DNA from: Geotrypetes seraphini | Lineage: Eukaryota; Chordata; Amphibia; Gymnophiona; Dermophiidae | Assembly: GCF_902459505.1 (NCBI RefSeq) | Contig: NC_047087.1 | Coordinates: 309,296,882 to 309,360,881, forward strand | Length of the DNA: 64,000 bases | Direction of reading: 5' to 3' | Shown here: positions 21,364-31,440 of the stretch, one piece after another | How the letters are laid out: every line of letters starts with the position of its first letter | Position numbering within the stretch: the first letter of the stretch is position 1 | The notes under the pieces: model-generated | Databases searched by the model: none | What the model was told of the DNA's origin: nothing | The model's input: the letters and a program-made list of their open reading frames with translations, nothing else | Program-made: the position numbers and the translations under genes

Positions 21364-21708
21364 CACTTCTCCCTCCGTATTCGCTGTGATAGGGGATTAA
21401 CAGACCCACGAATACAGAAAAACCGTGAATAACTTTTTCATATGTTATTCACTGTTTTCTATTAAAAACCATCATGAATATGGTGAAATCACGAATAACA
21501 TGGTGGGAGACCTGGCCTGTTCCTGGAGGAGAGGCAAAACACGGTGAAGAAAGCGCCGGGAATCAGCGATTTTTCTCTGTAAACGCTTGGAATCGGCGAT
21601 TTCTCTATGCAAGCTGACATAATTGGAGGGGTGGAGGAGCCAGCAAGCTAAAAACCGCGAATAATCGAAACCGCAATTGCTGAAACCGCGAATACGGAGG
21701 GAGAAGTG
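21364..21708. mobile_element. pogo/Tigger-type non-autonomous element
   Basis: Ends CACTTCTCCCTCCGTATTCG and CGAATACGGAGGGAGAAGTG lie between TA dinucleotides. Inner motifs AACCGCGAATA and GAATCGGCGATTT repeat. No transposase. A relative of its right end lies inside the hAT at 13166. Confidence 0.8.
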
Positions 21709-22049
21709 TACTTAGACTATTATGGGAAGCAGGAGCAGATACAATTACTTTCAATATTCACTTACATTTCTGATGTTAGCTGCAATGGTACGCAGGGGCG
21801 CTAAGGGTCTCTTGCAGGTTCTGCTGGGATGTTAATGGCTTCTCAGGAATTCTGTAGCTTTTGAGATATTTCTCCTTTGGCCCTGGGGATGTTCTTGGAC
21901 CACCATGCAATAGAATGAAATCCAAATTGCCTTGCTGGACAAATAGGCCACAGTCTCCTTCCTCCTCGGGATCTCAGGAGGGTTCCTCATTAAGGGCAGT
22001 TGCTTAACTGGCTATTGTCATCTATATGATCCTAGAGAAGCCCTTTACA

Positions 22050-22336
22050 TAGGGTTTCAAGACGTCCAGATCTCCCTGGACATGTCTTCCGTTTGAGGAT
22101 CTGGACGGCTTTTCGGCACTTTGTCCGGGTTTTGAAAAGCTTCTGGCAACAAGCGACGTCAGGACGGCATCCACGCAAGTGCGAATGCCATCCTGACATC
22201 GCTCGTTGCTCATGCAGATCGAGGGGGGCAGAGCGTGGGACGGGCCTGGGAGCGGAACAGGGCATGGCTGGCTGGAACGGGCCTGGGGGCTTGGCCATGG
22301 CTCCAGAGTTTCCATTTGGAAAATCTGGTAACCCTA
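22050..22336. mobile_element. hAT-type element with perfect TSD
   Basis: Ends TAGGGTTTCAAGACGTCCAG and AAAATCTGGTAACCCTA. The 8-bp duplication CCTTTACA lies at 22042-22049 and 22337-22344. No coding part. It contains CpG-rich sequence and an inner hairpin (GATGTCAGGATGGC-type). Confidence 0.9.
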
Positions 22337-22344
22337 CCTTTACA

Positions 22345-24009
22345 GTACACAGTTTATATAATTTCTGATTTAGAAGGCTAAGGTTTAGAATTGAAGGTTC
22401 TTCTCTAATGCATATGGTCAGAGGCCAGGAAGGCAAAAGCCAAAGTCATGTGGCTCAGGGGAGTTTACTTCTGAACACAGCTCCGCGCTCTGATTATTGT
22501 ACTGCATTCCTGGCCAATCCCTCTTTCTGGAAGAAGCCATAATGTCCAAGTATAGAGTACTGCTCTCCCTGACAGCCATTGATGTCAGACAAAGGTGAAA
22601 TTACCCTGGTTTTAGTAGAGGCCTTGGAAATATGCGGGCACTCATACCGCTAGATTGCTAACTGTCCTACTCAGTTTTTACTCAAAGTATATTCAATATT
22701 TTCCATAGCACTAGCTATACAAATATACTTTAAGCACGTATGAGTTGGTGACTCAGATGTTTGGAGAGGCTAAAATGGGGTGAGGCTGGGGCAGAGTAAG
22801 ATATAGCAAGTTTAAATTCTTGTCAGTACTTCTTAATATAGCATGGAATGAACCCTTAACCATGTCTCTCTGCCTCATACTCCCCCCCCCCCCATACCTC
22901 TGTTATTAATTGTGAATACACTTAAGAAAATTATCTGCCAAAAGAATGTTGACCAATCTCTCTCTTCCCCATGATATCCAGCATCACCAATCTGTCTCCC
23001 CTCCCACCATCCTCTGGTCTCTTTCCTCCAAAAGTGCCTCACTTCTCTTCCCCTCACCTCTGTACACCACCTCTCTCCCCCCACATCAGCCACCACCACC
23101 GTTGCCCAGCCATTCACTCCTTCACTGGCATCTCTGCCAGAACGCTACTGAACAAGAAATAGAATCCACAACCTTCCCCCCTCCATGTATCCCACCCACT
23201 CCTTCATTTGCTCACCCTGTCACCAACTCTCCAACTGCAAACAATGAGAAACCGTGGGACCATATCCCTCTTCATGCCACTAGAGGCTCTGTTGATCCTA
23301 TCCTGCCAAAACAGGAAGTTACATCATAAGAGGGGGTGTGATCTACAGAGCTGCTAGTGGCATGCAGAGGTATGTGGGCCTGTGGTTTCTCATGGTTTGC
23401 AACTACCGATTTAGGGAGTTAGTGGCCCAGCAGAGCGAGCAAGTGAGGGAATGGTCAAGATGCCCAGAGAGGCATGTAGTGATTTCTTGTTGCCTCTGCA
23501 GACATGAGAAAACAGCTATTCAGCAGGAAAGCAAGTGGTCACAGGGAAAGGGAAGTAGTGGCTGGGGCTGGGAAGGCTTAGCCTCCCGAAGCCTCTTATA
23601 TGGGGTGCCTATAGCATGCATGCACATTATAGTCTACGGACATGTTAGCACACCTTAGTCTTGCAGGCCTGGATTCTGTAACCGGCACCTATGTCGGCGG
23701 CAGCCTTAAAAGCAGCCACCGATTGCGTGTCAACCACTTGACTGTGCCACTTACAGAATTGCAGCTGAAATGTAGGCCTGGAAAATCCTGGCCTACATTT
23801 CAGCCACCTATCTGTGCTGCCACGGGATCCTAAAGCCAGCCCGCAGCAGCCATAAGCTGAACACGGCAGGGAAAGGTATCCCCAAATCAGCTGAGTCAGC
23901 AGGGCTAAACTATACTGAGCCTTAAGCTTATCGACTACAAGGATACAATTAATTGTACGGTGTACAATTAATGAAACCTACAGGAAAGAGAGATATACCG
24001 TAAGAATCA
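22345..24009. other. No gene recognised; repeat remnants
   Basis: 22946-23160 is pyrimidine-rich on + and 22.35-22.9 kb is unremarkable. 23660-23830 holds an inverted repeat (TGAAATGTAGGCCTGGAAAA answered by its near complement) of the palindromic CCTAA type. Several 60-130-codon frames here look like chance. Confidence 0.4.
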
Positions 24010-24410
24010 CAGGGATAAGAGAAATTTTACAGTTTTGAAAATAACCAAGTTTTCAGATATATATGAAATATTTGAAAAGAGCCCAAATCCCGCAACTGTA
24101 AAGGGAAATTATTCCATAGATCAGTTATTTTGAAAGTTAAATATTTCCCCAATCTATCAATGAAAGCAACGCCTCTGAGTGAGGGGAAAGACAGTTTGAG
24201 TTGTAGCATAGTTCTGGTTATACCAGATCTTATAGAATTCCATGATAAAGGGATTAGTGAAGGAAAAAAGCCATACAAGATCTTAAATGTTAATCGGGCA
24301 CATTTAAAGTGTACCCTGGAAATTATTAGAAGCCAATGAAGTTTTGACAAAAATGGAGATACGTGCTCAAACTTACTTTTAGTGAAAATTAACCGCAGCT
24401 TTGGGGAGTC
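24010..24410 (-). mobile_element. L2-like LINE, C-terminal part
   Basis: - strand: KLHWLLIISRVHFKCARLTF, KILYGFFPSLIPLSWNS, KLSFPSLRGVAFIDRLGKYL and FKITDLWNNFPLQLRDLG form one open frame to the C-terminus at 24027. The 3' UTR lies to the left of 24027. The long frame suggests moderate age. Confidence 0.85.
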
Positions 24411-24669
24411 CTGACAACTCAGCTGATCGGAGGGGGGGGGGAGGACACCCCTGCCGTGATAAGATGAGAAGCTGCGGCAGGGTAACCCTGACATCGGCAG
24501 GAGAGATGCCCATTCCCTGCTGCCGGCAGGCCCCCCCTTCCCATGATCCTCCCCATGCACCTCCAATGGCCATACCCTCTTTTGGTTTGCACACTATGGG
24601 ATTTGGTTGCACTTTAAAAAAAAAAAAAAATAGAATAACGCATAGCAAGATGTGCACCCAAATTAACCC

Positions 24670-24768
24670 CAACCCCTTTTACAAAACCGCCAATTCTATG
24701 AGCATCGGAGCTGTTACCGCCACAGCCAGCGCTAAAAACCACGCTGCAGTTTTGTAAAATGGGGGCAA
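24670..24768. mobile_element. Palindromic MITE (CCCCTTTTACAAAACCGC)
   Basis: Ends CCCCTTTTACAAAACCGC and GCAGTTTTGTAAAATGGGGG. Relative of the copies at 28793 and 36890. It is preceded by an A-run at 24617-24630. Confidence 0.7.
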
Positions 24769-24949
24769 ATTTGGTGCCAATTATTATCAATTACTATCCA
24801 ATTATTGGGCTCTTTAGGACATCTTGAATCAGCACCTAATTTTAGGCACCATATATAGAAACTGGGGGTAAATGTAGATGACAGACTAGGATTAGCAGAA
24901 GTCTGATGGAAGAAGAACCACAGCAGATCACAAAGGGTTAAGGGGGATG

Positions 24950-25112
24950 ACACTTGAAATATTGCTTTATCTGTCTGGTTTACACAATCAAGATGGTTTA
25001 CATAAGACAATGAAGCGTTAAGTGATTTGCTCAGAGACACAAGGAGCTGCAGTGGGAATTGAACTCGCAACCTCAGGGTGCTGAGGCAGCAGCTCTAACT
25101 ACTAGGCCACTT
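24950..25112 (-). mobile_element. SINE, decayed
   Basis: - strand: a tRNA-like head (complement of CCTCAGGGTGCTGAGGCAGC) and body with AAGTGATTTGCTCAGAGACA. The B-box region reads GGGAATTGAACTCGCAACCT on +. Older than the copies at 28.1 and 42.8 kb. Confidence 0.65.
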
Positions 25113-25139
25113 ATTGTTGCAGTTTAATGAAGGTGTTAT

Positions 25140-25485
25140 AATGCAAAGCTCCGATGAAAACAAAAACTGTGGATACAGATGTTCTGGAGATAATTTATTG
25201 AACACTGACATATAAAACCATGTAAATTCAATTTAAAAAGTACAATGCTAAAAAATATTGTGATAAAAATCCAACCGGACCCTACATGGTCTGTGTTTCG
25301 GCAAGCACGCCTTCCTCAGGGGTCCAATGGTTTGCAAACTCACATATAAAGAATTGGACTGAAAACAGCCTATTGCCTTTAAACCTGTGAGCAAAGAACA
25401 CCGCAGACAAGCTGAAGTAGCAAAAAAAAAAAATGCCCATCTGCAGTAACCATTATCTCTCTCCTTATTGGCTAAGTTTCTTAAC
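25140..25485 (-). repeat. Penelope-like terminal repeat, copy 1
   Basis: Nearly the same sequence recurs at 25655-25945 in the same orientation (ATACAGATGTTCTGGAGATA). It carries the clearest hammerhead motif in the window (25277-25325, - strand). I infer a Penelope-like origin, because such repeats are known to encode minimal type I hammerheads. No RT frame is present. Confidence 0.6.
25277..25325 (-). ncRNA. Hammerhead ribozyme motif
   Basis: Read on the - strand: stem I GGACCC, core CTGAGGA, stem II GGC-GCC around GTGCTT, GAAA, short stem III (CACAGACCATG, weakened by two CpG-to-TpG/CpA-type changes), TA at the cleavage position, then GGGTCC closing stem I perfectly over 6 bp. All invariant core bases are present. 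Stem III is its weak point, so cleavage activity is uncertain. Confidence 0.7.
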
Positions 25486-25654
25486 ATTTGCATCTCCTCT
25501 TCCTATAGGCTAAGGCTCTTTACACCTGCATTGTGAAGTCATAGAACTTTATGGTTATAGAAACATTGTAACATGATGGCAGATAAAGGCCAAATGGCTC
25601 ATCTAGTCTGCCCAACAAAGAAAAATGGGGAGACTCGATGATCTACAGTGAAAA

Positions 25655-25945
25655 CAATCCACAGTGAAAACAAAAACTGTGGATACAGATGTTCTGGAGA
25701 TAATATATTAAACACTGACATATAAAAACATGAAAATTCAATTAAAAAAGTACAATGATAAAAAATACTGTGATAAAAATCCAACTGGATCTCACACGGT
25801 GAAACACGCCTTCCTCAGGGGTCCAATGGTTTGCAAACTCACATATAAAGAATTGGACTGAAAACAGTCTATTGTCTTTAAACATGTGAGCAAAGAACAC
25901 CGCAGACAAGCTGAAGTTTTTGTTTTCACTGTAGATCATTGGGTC
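25655..25945 (-). repeat. Penelope-like terminal repeat, copy 2
   Basis: Second copy in direct orientation, about 170 bp after the first ends. The GAAA side of the hammerhead is missing, so this copy cannot fold the ribozyme. Between the copies lies a CR1-tail-like piece at 25555-25615 (GGCAGATAAAGGCCAAATGG). Confidence 0.6.
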
Positions 25946-26045
25946 TCCCCGTTTTTCTTTGTTATAATGCAAAGCTCAACATGGCAACCTAGATATAGGA
26001 TGTCAGAGGCGACCGGAATGGAAAACAAAGTCACATTTCCTGTAG

Positions 26046-26345
26046 GCAACACAGTGGTTAAAGCTACAGCCTCAGCACCCTGAGGTTGTGGGTTCAAACC
26101 CTGGGCAAGTCACTTAGGGGTCCTTTTACTAAGGTATGCTAGCCGTTTTAGCGCGTGCTAAACGCTAACACGTCCATTGCACGTTTAGTGCATGCTAATA
26201 TTTAGCGAGCGCTAAAACGGCTAGCACACCTTAGTAAAAGAACCCCTTCGTCCCCCCATTGCCCCAGGTACATTAGATAGATTGTGAGCCCTCCGGGACA
26301 GACAAGGAAAAATGTTTGAGTACCTGAATAATTGGCACTAATTAG
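26046..26345 (+). mobile_element. tRNA-derived SINE split by a MITE
   Basis: Head CACAGTGGTTAAAGCTACAG, B-box-like GGGTTCAAACCC, then CTGGGCAAGTCACTTA. After the MITE the body continues with CCATTGCCCCAGGTACATTA and ATTGTGAGCCCTCCGGGAC. It ends in CTGAATAA. Confidence 0.88.
26117..26246. mobile_element. Palindromic MITE inside a SINE
   Basis: 130-bp foldback, ends GGGGTCCTTTTACTAAGGTA and CCTTAGTAAAAGAACCCC, arms GCTAGCCGTTTTAGCGCG/CGCTAAAACGGCTAGC. Flanking TTA and TTC could be a 3-bp target duplication, as in Harbinger-type elements. Confidence 0.9.
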
Positions 26346-27190
26346 CAGTTAGATGCGTACATACCATTAGTCACCGTGCGCGCAAAATCTATTGTACGCA
26401 ATTGCAGGGGAAGCATGGACCTGGGAAGGTCGTGAGTGGGTCAGGGACGTGCCTAGCGTTTGCACATTCACTAGCAGTTACGCATCTACGTTTACGCACA
26501 AGTATTTACATCATCCGTTCTGCCGGTGTCACCTAGTGCGCATTATCCGGGCGCCTAACCTTTGAGGCTTACTTACTCCCATAATGCCTCTGAATAGTCC
26601 AGTCGGCAGCAATTCTCCGGATCAACGCTTGTGGACGCCGACCCACGTGTCGTCAGTTCTGAAACCCAGCTCTGGTTGTGGCCCTCTAGACCTCGAACTG
26701 AGCGCCTCAGTGTAACAGGAGCAAATATACTGCGATTTTCCCCCTCACCCCCTTTTCTCTCTCTGTCTGTCAGAGCTGGAGCAGGAGCCTGACACTTCCA
26801 TCAGTACAGTTCGTCTTAAGAAACTTATTCAGACTTGGCTTCAGGCAATAAGACGTCACAGGCGCAGAACTCTAGCAAGTGAAATTTCTAGGGAGCAAAT
26901 TAGACTAAAAACAGCTTCTAGAAAAGACAGCTGGAAAGGAATTAGATGCTGCCTGAAAATCAGAATAGCTTGGTAAGAAATATTTCATTTGTTCCCCCCC
27001 CCACCCCCACCCCGTCTGTTGCTATGAGGGTTAAAGGAAACCAAACTTCAAAAGATACCCTGGAAATGCACAATAAAGCAGAGAGTCTCTCTTTCAAAAA
27101 ATGGTTTCCTGTTATATAAAATAAAAAGGTATTACCTAATATAATAATGGAATTAGAAAACATACATATGTATATATAGCCTTTCTGAAT
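26346..27190. other. Palindromic repeat piece, then unassigned sequence with an open frame
   Basis: 26346-26560 belongs to the CCTAA palindromic theme (AGTTAGATGCGTACATACC and AGTTACGCATCTACG). 26716-26979 is open on + without an ATG and follows a pyrimidine tract and AG at 26773. I do not recognise the product. Confidence 0.35.
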
Positions 27191-27191
27191 A

Positions 27192-27915
27192 CAGTGGTGC
27201 CTCGCATAACGAACGCCTCGCACAGCGAACGCTGCACACAACGAACTTCATGTCTTCATTCATACAACGAACTTCGTTTCACACAACGAAGTCGCCCGAG
27301 CTGCCGATGTATTGCATCCTTCCGCGCAGGCACCGCAGGCAGTCGTTAGTCACTGCGCTTAACTGCCCTCTCTCACAGCCCTTCGCCTGGCTCCCTGTGC
27401 AGTGGCGGACCGTCGGCTCGCCTCCTTTTATGGAGGGTCCGGCGCCTACTGCTGATGCGTTGGGGGGGGGCGGAGCTACTCTCGCCGCTTCCCCGATGCT
27501 AGAAAAAAAAAAAAAAAAGAAAAGTTAAGTCCCAGTTTTTGCCGCTGAGACTCTGCCCTCTCTCACTGTATACAGTCGTCCTTTTAAGATAAACTCAATA
27601 TTTTTTATATATCATGGCTTCTAAAAAAAGCAGGAAGGTGATTTCTGTTGAAATGAAACAGGAAATAATTAGAAGGAGTGAATGTGGGGTAAAACAGTGT
27701 GACCTCGTTAAAGAGTTTGGCCTCAGCAAGACCACCATTTTCACCATTTTGACAAATTTATCTTTTTTTATGTCATCTTAGCATATTTTATGCTGCAGAA
27801 CGAATAATTTTTTTTAACATGTATTGTTATGGGAAAACGCGTTTCCCATAACGAACTTTTCGCATAACAAACTTGCTCCTGGAACGAATTAATTTCGTTG
27901 TGTGAGGCACCACTG
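27192..27915 (+). mobile_element. Tigger/pogo-type DNA transposon, non-autonomous
   Basis: Ends CAGTGGTGCCTCGCATAACG and TGTGTGAGGCACCACTG between TA dinucleotides (27190-27191 and 27916-27917). Inner repeats of ACGAAC. It keeps only the first part of a transposase (27614-27781). Confidence 0.93.
27614..27781 (+). pseudogene. Tigger transposase N-terminal fragment (CENP-B-like HTH)
   Basis: 55 codons. Residues 4-48 fit the psq/CENP-B N-terminal helix-turn-helix of pogo transposases: KKSRKVISVEMKQEIIRRSE, then KQCDLVKEFGLSKTTIFTIL. The ATG is well placed after the left terminal repeat. The frame stops soon after, leaving no CENP-B second helix-turn-helix and no DDE catalytic domain, so it cannot transpose. 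Such N-terminal fragments could still bind the terminal repeats; I see no proof that it is expressed. Confidence 0.85.
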
Positions 27916-28084
27916 TACTTTTATTCTTTTTATTATAAGAACTTAGAAGAGTTAGGGGTGTAATTATCAATATGGGCTGCCCTAAAGACATTATTTTATC
28001 TCAGACCCCATCCTTCTATGGTTACGTAACTATAACTACCTTTTGCCTTTATAGGCCTCTTAATGGAGAACTGTCTTGAACAAT

Positions 28085-28400
28085 TATATAACTTTTATTT
28101 ATTTATTCAATTTTCTGTACCGTTCTCCCAGGGGAGCTCAGAACGGTTTACATGGATTTATTCAGGTACTCAAACATTTTTCCCTGTCTGTCCCAGCGAA
28201 CTCACAATCTAATGTACTTGGGGCAATTAAGTGACTTGCCCAGGGTCACAACGAGCAATGTGGGTTTGAACCCCACCACCTGAGGGTGCTGAGGCTGTAG
28301 CTTTAACCACTGCACCACTCTAGAAATCAAAATGTAGTAAAAGTGAGCCAAGTCTAGGACAATCAAGCCATTGTGACATCACTGATGGGCCATTTGGCCT
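28085..28400 (-). mobile_element. tRNA-derived SINE joined to a CR1-tail module
   Basis: Full SINE on the - strand: tail at 28090 (TTTATTCAATTTTCTGTACC on +), body with AGAACGGTTTACATGGATTT, B-box complement GGGTTTGAACCCC, head GCTTTAACCACTGCACCACT. It then runs into AGAAATCAAAATGTAGTAAA and CAAGCCATTGTGACATCACT, the same junction as at 15.4 kb. Confidence 0.88.
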
Positions 28401-28441
28401 TTATCTGCTCTCATTGTTTCTATTTATTCAATTTTCTATAC

Positions 28442-29609
28442 CAGGGGTGCCCACACTTTTTTGGTTTGCGAGCTACTTTTTAAAATGACCAAATCAAAAA
28501 GATCTACCAACAATAAAATTAAAAAAAACAAACACAAAGCACACTGTACGCTGAGAAAATGTTAATTATCATTTGTATTTGTTTTTTTTTTCAGAGGTCA
28601 AAGCAGATGACTTTAAAATATACAGTTCCACATATGGCAGTATAATTTTTCCACCATTAGAATACCCTTATGTATATTCAAGTTTTAAATACAATTTTAA
28701 AGGATCCTTGTGAAAAATAGACTTGTGTTATTGGTGAATTTAAAATATACAATGTCACCTCAGTAACAACTATGCAAAAATAGACAAATATACCCCCTCC
28801 CCTTTTACTAAACCACAAAAGCGTTTTTTAGCGCAGGGAGCTGCACTGAATGCCCCTCGCAGCTCCCAACACTCATAGGCCCCCTGCGCTAAAAACCACT
28901 ATCGCAGAGTAGTAAAAGGGGGGCCATAGTGAAACATATAGACAGCAGATATAAATTCTCAAAATGGACATGTTTTGATCACTAAATTGAAAATAAAATC
29001 ATTTTTCCTACCCTTTTGTCTGGTGATTTCATGTCTCTGGCCGCACTTCCTTCCGTAAATTCAATATTTCTTTCTTTCTGCCCCCCTCCTCTTTTCTTTC
29101 CTTCTCTCTTTCTTTCTCTCTCCCCCTGCCTCCCTCTTTATTTTTGTCTTTCTCTCTCCCCCTTCCTGACTGTCTTTCTTTCTCTCTCCCTCTGCCTGCA
29201 TTTCTTTCTTTATGCCCCTGCCCCCCCAAGCCATCACGCTGATGTCTCCACTTCCCCAATTCTTTTGCTCTCCTGGCTCCCCCCCCCCAAGCCACCACAC
29301 TGATTTCTCCCTGCTTCCCCGAGCCATGCCTGGCGTGTACAAGCACCATGCCCACAAGCCTTCCCCCCCCCATCAATTCTAACATCGGAGAGGAAGTTCT
29401 AGGCCAGCCAGGCAGCGATTGGCTGGCCCAGAACTTCCTCTCCGACATCAGAATTGACATTGGAGGTGAAGGCTTGTGGGTCCGGCGCTTGTACGCACCT
29501 GGCCTGCCTCGGGAAGGCAGGAAGAACAAGATCGAAAAGCCAACGCGATCGACTCGCGTCGCCTTTACGATCTACTGGTCGATCGCAATCGACCGTTTGG
29601 GCACCCCTG
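28442..29609. mobile_element. hAT-type element, 1.2 kb
   Basis: Ends CAGGGGTGCCCACACTTTTT and CGACCGTTTGGGCACCCCTG, target duplication TTCTATAC/TTCTTTAC (7 of 8). The middle is pyrimidine-rich (CTTTCTCTCTCCC repeats), followed by an inverted pair (AACATCGGAGAGGAAGTTCT against AGAACTTCCTCTCCGACATC). A MITE is nested at 28793-28924. No transposase frame. Confidence 0.9.
28793..28924. mobile_element. Palindromic MITE nested in a hAT
   Basis: Ends CCCCCTCCCCTTTTACTAAA and AGTAGTAAAAGGGGGG, arms GTTTTTTAGCGCAGGGAGC and GCGCTAAAAACC. Confidence 0.75.
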
Positions 29610-29830
29610 TTCTTTACCATTCTCCCAGGGGAGTTCAGAACTGTTTACATGGATTTATTCAGGTACTAAAGCATTTTTCCCTGACTGTCCTGCTGGGCTC
29701 ACAATCTATCTAATATACCTGGGGCGATGGGAACCAAGTGACTTGTCTGGGGGTCACAAAAAGCAGTGCAGGTTTCAACCCACATCCTCAGGATACTGAG
29801 GCTGTAACTCTGACCCCTGTGCCACACTCT

Positions 29831-30500
29831 CTTAGTATGGTAGAAGACAGCATGGCAAACATTGTCTGACAGAGATGTCAAAAACATAGTTAATTCGTGT
29901 ATCAGGTCTTAGATTACATTCCGGGTGGCCACGTCGTGAAGAGCAACATAGTTTTGAGGGATTGTGCCCTGAGGAAACCTGAACAGGGTGAAACATGTTG
30001 GCGTATTTCGTCCCTCTTGGCTAAACCACCCAAGATAAGTTAAGCACTTGATTTATAATTATTTAAACTATTTATTAAAGATATTAAAAATTTATGAGCT
30101 AAGTACATCTTACATTAGAAAAGACCAGTGACCCGATGACGATAGGGGGCATAAAGCCAGTTGCCATGAAAGTCTATTGAGCTTCTGGTGGCACCCCCGA
30201 GGGCCTGAAGAATTTACCTTATAAGCACTTTTGGTATAGAAGATATCTAGGGGAGGTTTAGATCACACCTTACCCCTAAAGGAGTTACAGTCAAAACATA
30301 GTTAAAGCATGGTAAAACATGGTATGTGCACCTAGCATTTGAAACTCAAGACAGTGGAGGGTTGGGGCACTTTGTTAGAAGGTTTGGGGAATTTGATTGG
30401 TGACTATCATAGAGGGTCAGGGGAAGAAGTCAGCTTTTATTGCCTTCCTGAAGTTCAGTAGACCTTCTAATGATCCTATGCAGGTATATAGTTTGTGGTT
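29831..30500. other. No gene; possible Penelope-like remnant
   Basis: 29966-30010 has CTGAGGA, stem II-like ACC/GGT, GAAA, then ATGTTGGCG. Stem III and stem I are not convincing. The rest is unassigned. Confidence 0.35.
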
Positions 30501-31440
30501 TTGCAGTTTTGTAAAAGTACCAGGACTAGAGGGACATGCGATGAAGCTACTAAATAGTAGATTTAAAATTACTACTACTATTTATTATTTCTAAAGCGCT
30601 GAAAGGCCTACGCAGCGCTGTACATTTTAACATGCAATAGACGGTCCCTGCTCAGAAGAGCTTACAATCTAATTTAGATAGGACATTTTGGGGGTTGGGG
30701 AGATTATGGTAGAGGAAATGATACAGTGTAATTAAATCTGGAATTCATTGCTGGAAAATGTGGTGAAATCAGTTCGCTTAGCGAGGTTTATAAAAGGTTT
30801 GGATAATTTCCTAAAAGCGAAGTCCATAGGCCATTATTGAGATTGCTTGGGGAAATCAACTGCTTATTCCTAGGATAAGCAGCATAAGATATGTTGTATT
30901 ACTTGGGATCTAGCTTGGCACTTGGGATCTGGGTTGGCCACTGTTGGAAACAGGATACTGGGCATGATGGACCTTCAGTCTGTCCTAGCTCTTATATGAA
31001 CCAAATATAGGATAATCAATCCATTGTGACATCACTGATGAGGTTGGCTCTTAGGCATTGCTTGAATGAGGCATTGTGAGATCACAATCTCAGCTTTGGA
31101 ATGTTGCTACTCTTTGGATTTCTGCCTGGTACTTGGGACCTGGGTTGGCCACTATTGGAAACAGGATACTGGGCTCGATGGACCTTCGGTCTGTCCCAGT
31201 ATGTTCTTATGTGAGCCAAGTATAGGATAATCAAGCCACTGTGACATCACTGATGAAGTTGGCTCTTAGGCATTGGTGGAATGAGGCATTATGACATCAC
31301 AATCTCAGCTCTGGAATGTTGCTATTCTTTGGGTTTCTGCCAGATACTTGGGACCTGGGTTGGCCACTGTTGGAAACAGGATACTGGGCTTGATGGACCC
31401 TCGATCTGTCCCAGTATGGCAGCTCTTATGTTCTTATGCT
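30501..31440 (+). mobile_element. CR1 LINE 3' end with triplicated tail
   Basis: Coding end (GLEGHAMKLLNSRFK, then after an insertion WNSLLENVVKSVRLARFIK-like and NFLKAKSIGH), then tail. The tail block GGGTTGGCCACTGTTGGAAA occurs at 30931, 31142 and 31357 (spacing 211 and 215), so the last part is a tandem triplicate. It ends at TTCTTATGTTCTTATGC. Confidence 0.9.
30570..30730 (-). mobile_element. L2-type 3' end inserted in CR1
   Basis: + strand reads ACTACTACTATTTATTATTT, then GCAGCGCTGTACATTTTAAC and AGAGCTTACAATCTAA. On the - strand this is the 3' end of the L2-like family seen at 36115-36650. Confidence 0.75.

Larger units (their letters stand above)
28420..29830 (-). mobile_element. tRNA-derived SINE interrupted by a hAT
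   Basis: The SINE 3' tail is seen at 28420-28441 (TTTATTCAATTTTCTATACC-type) and the rest at 29610-29830 (TCTCCCAGGGGAGTTCAGAA through CACATCCTCAGGATACTGAG). Confidence 0.85.

Noticed and set aside
25790-25830. Second hammerhead in the neighbouring repeat copy
   Set aside because: The GAAA side and stem III are absent in this copy.
29016-29529. Frames of 95-166 codons on both strands
   Set aside because: They come from the CTTTCTCTCTCCC-type repeat in the hAT body.
29966-30010. Hammerhead ribozyme
   Set aside because: CTGAGGA and GAAA are present, but stem III and the closing of stem I are not convincing.
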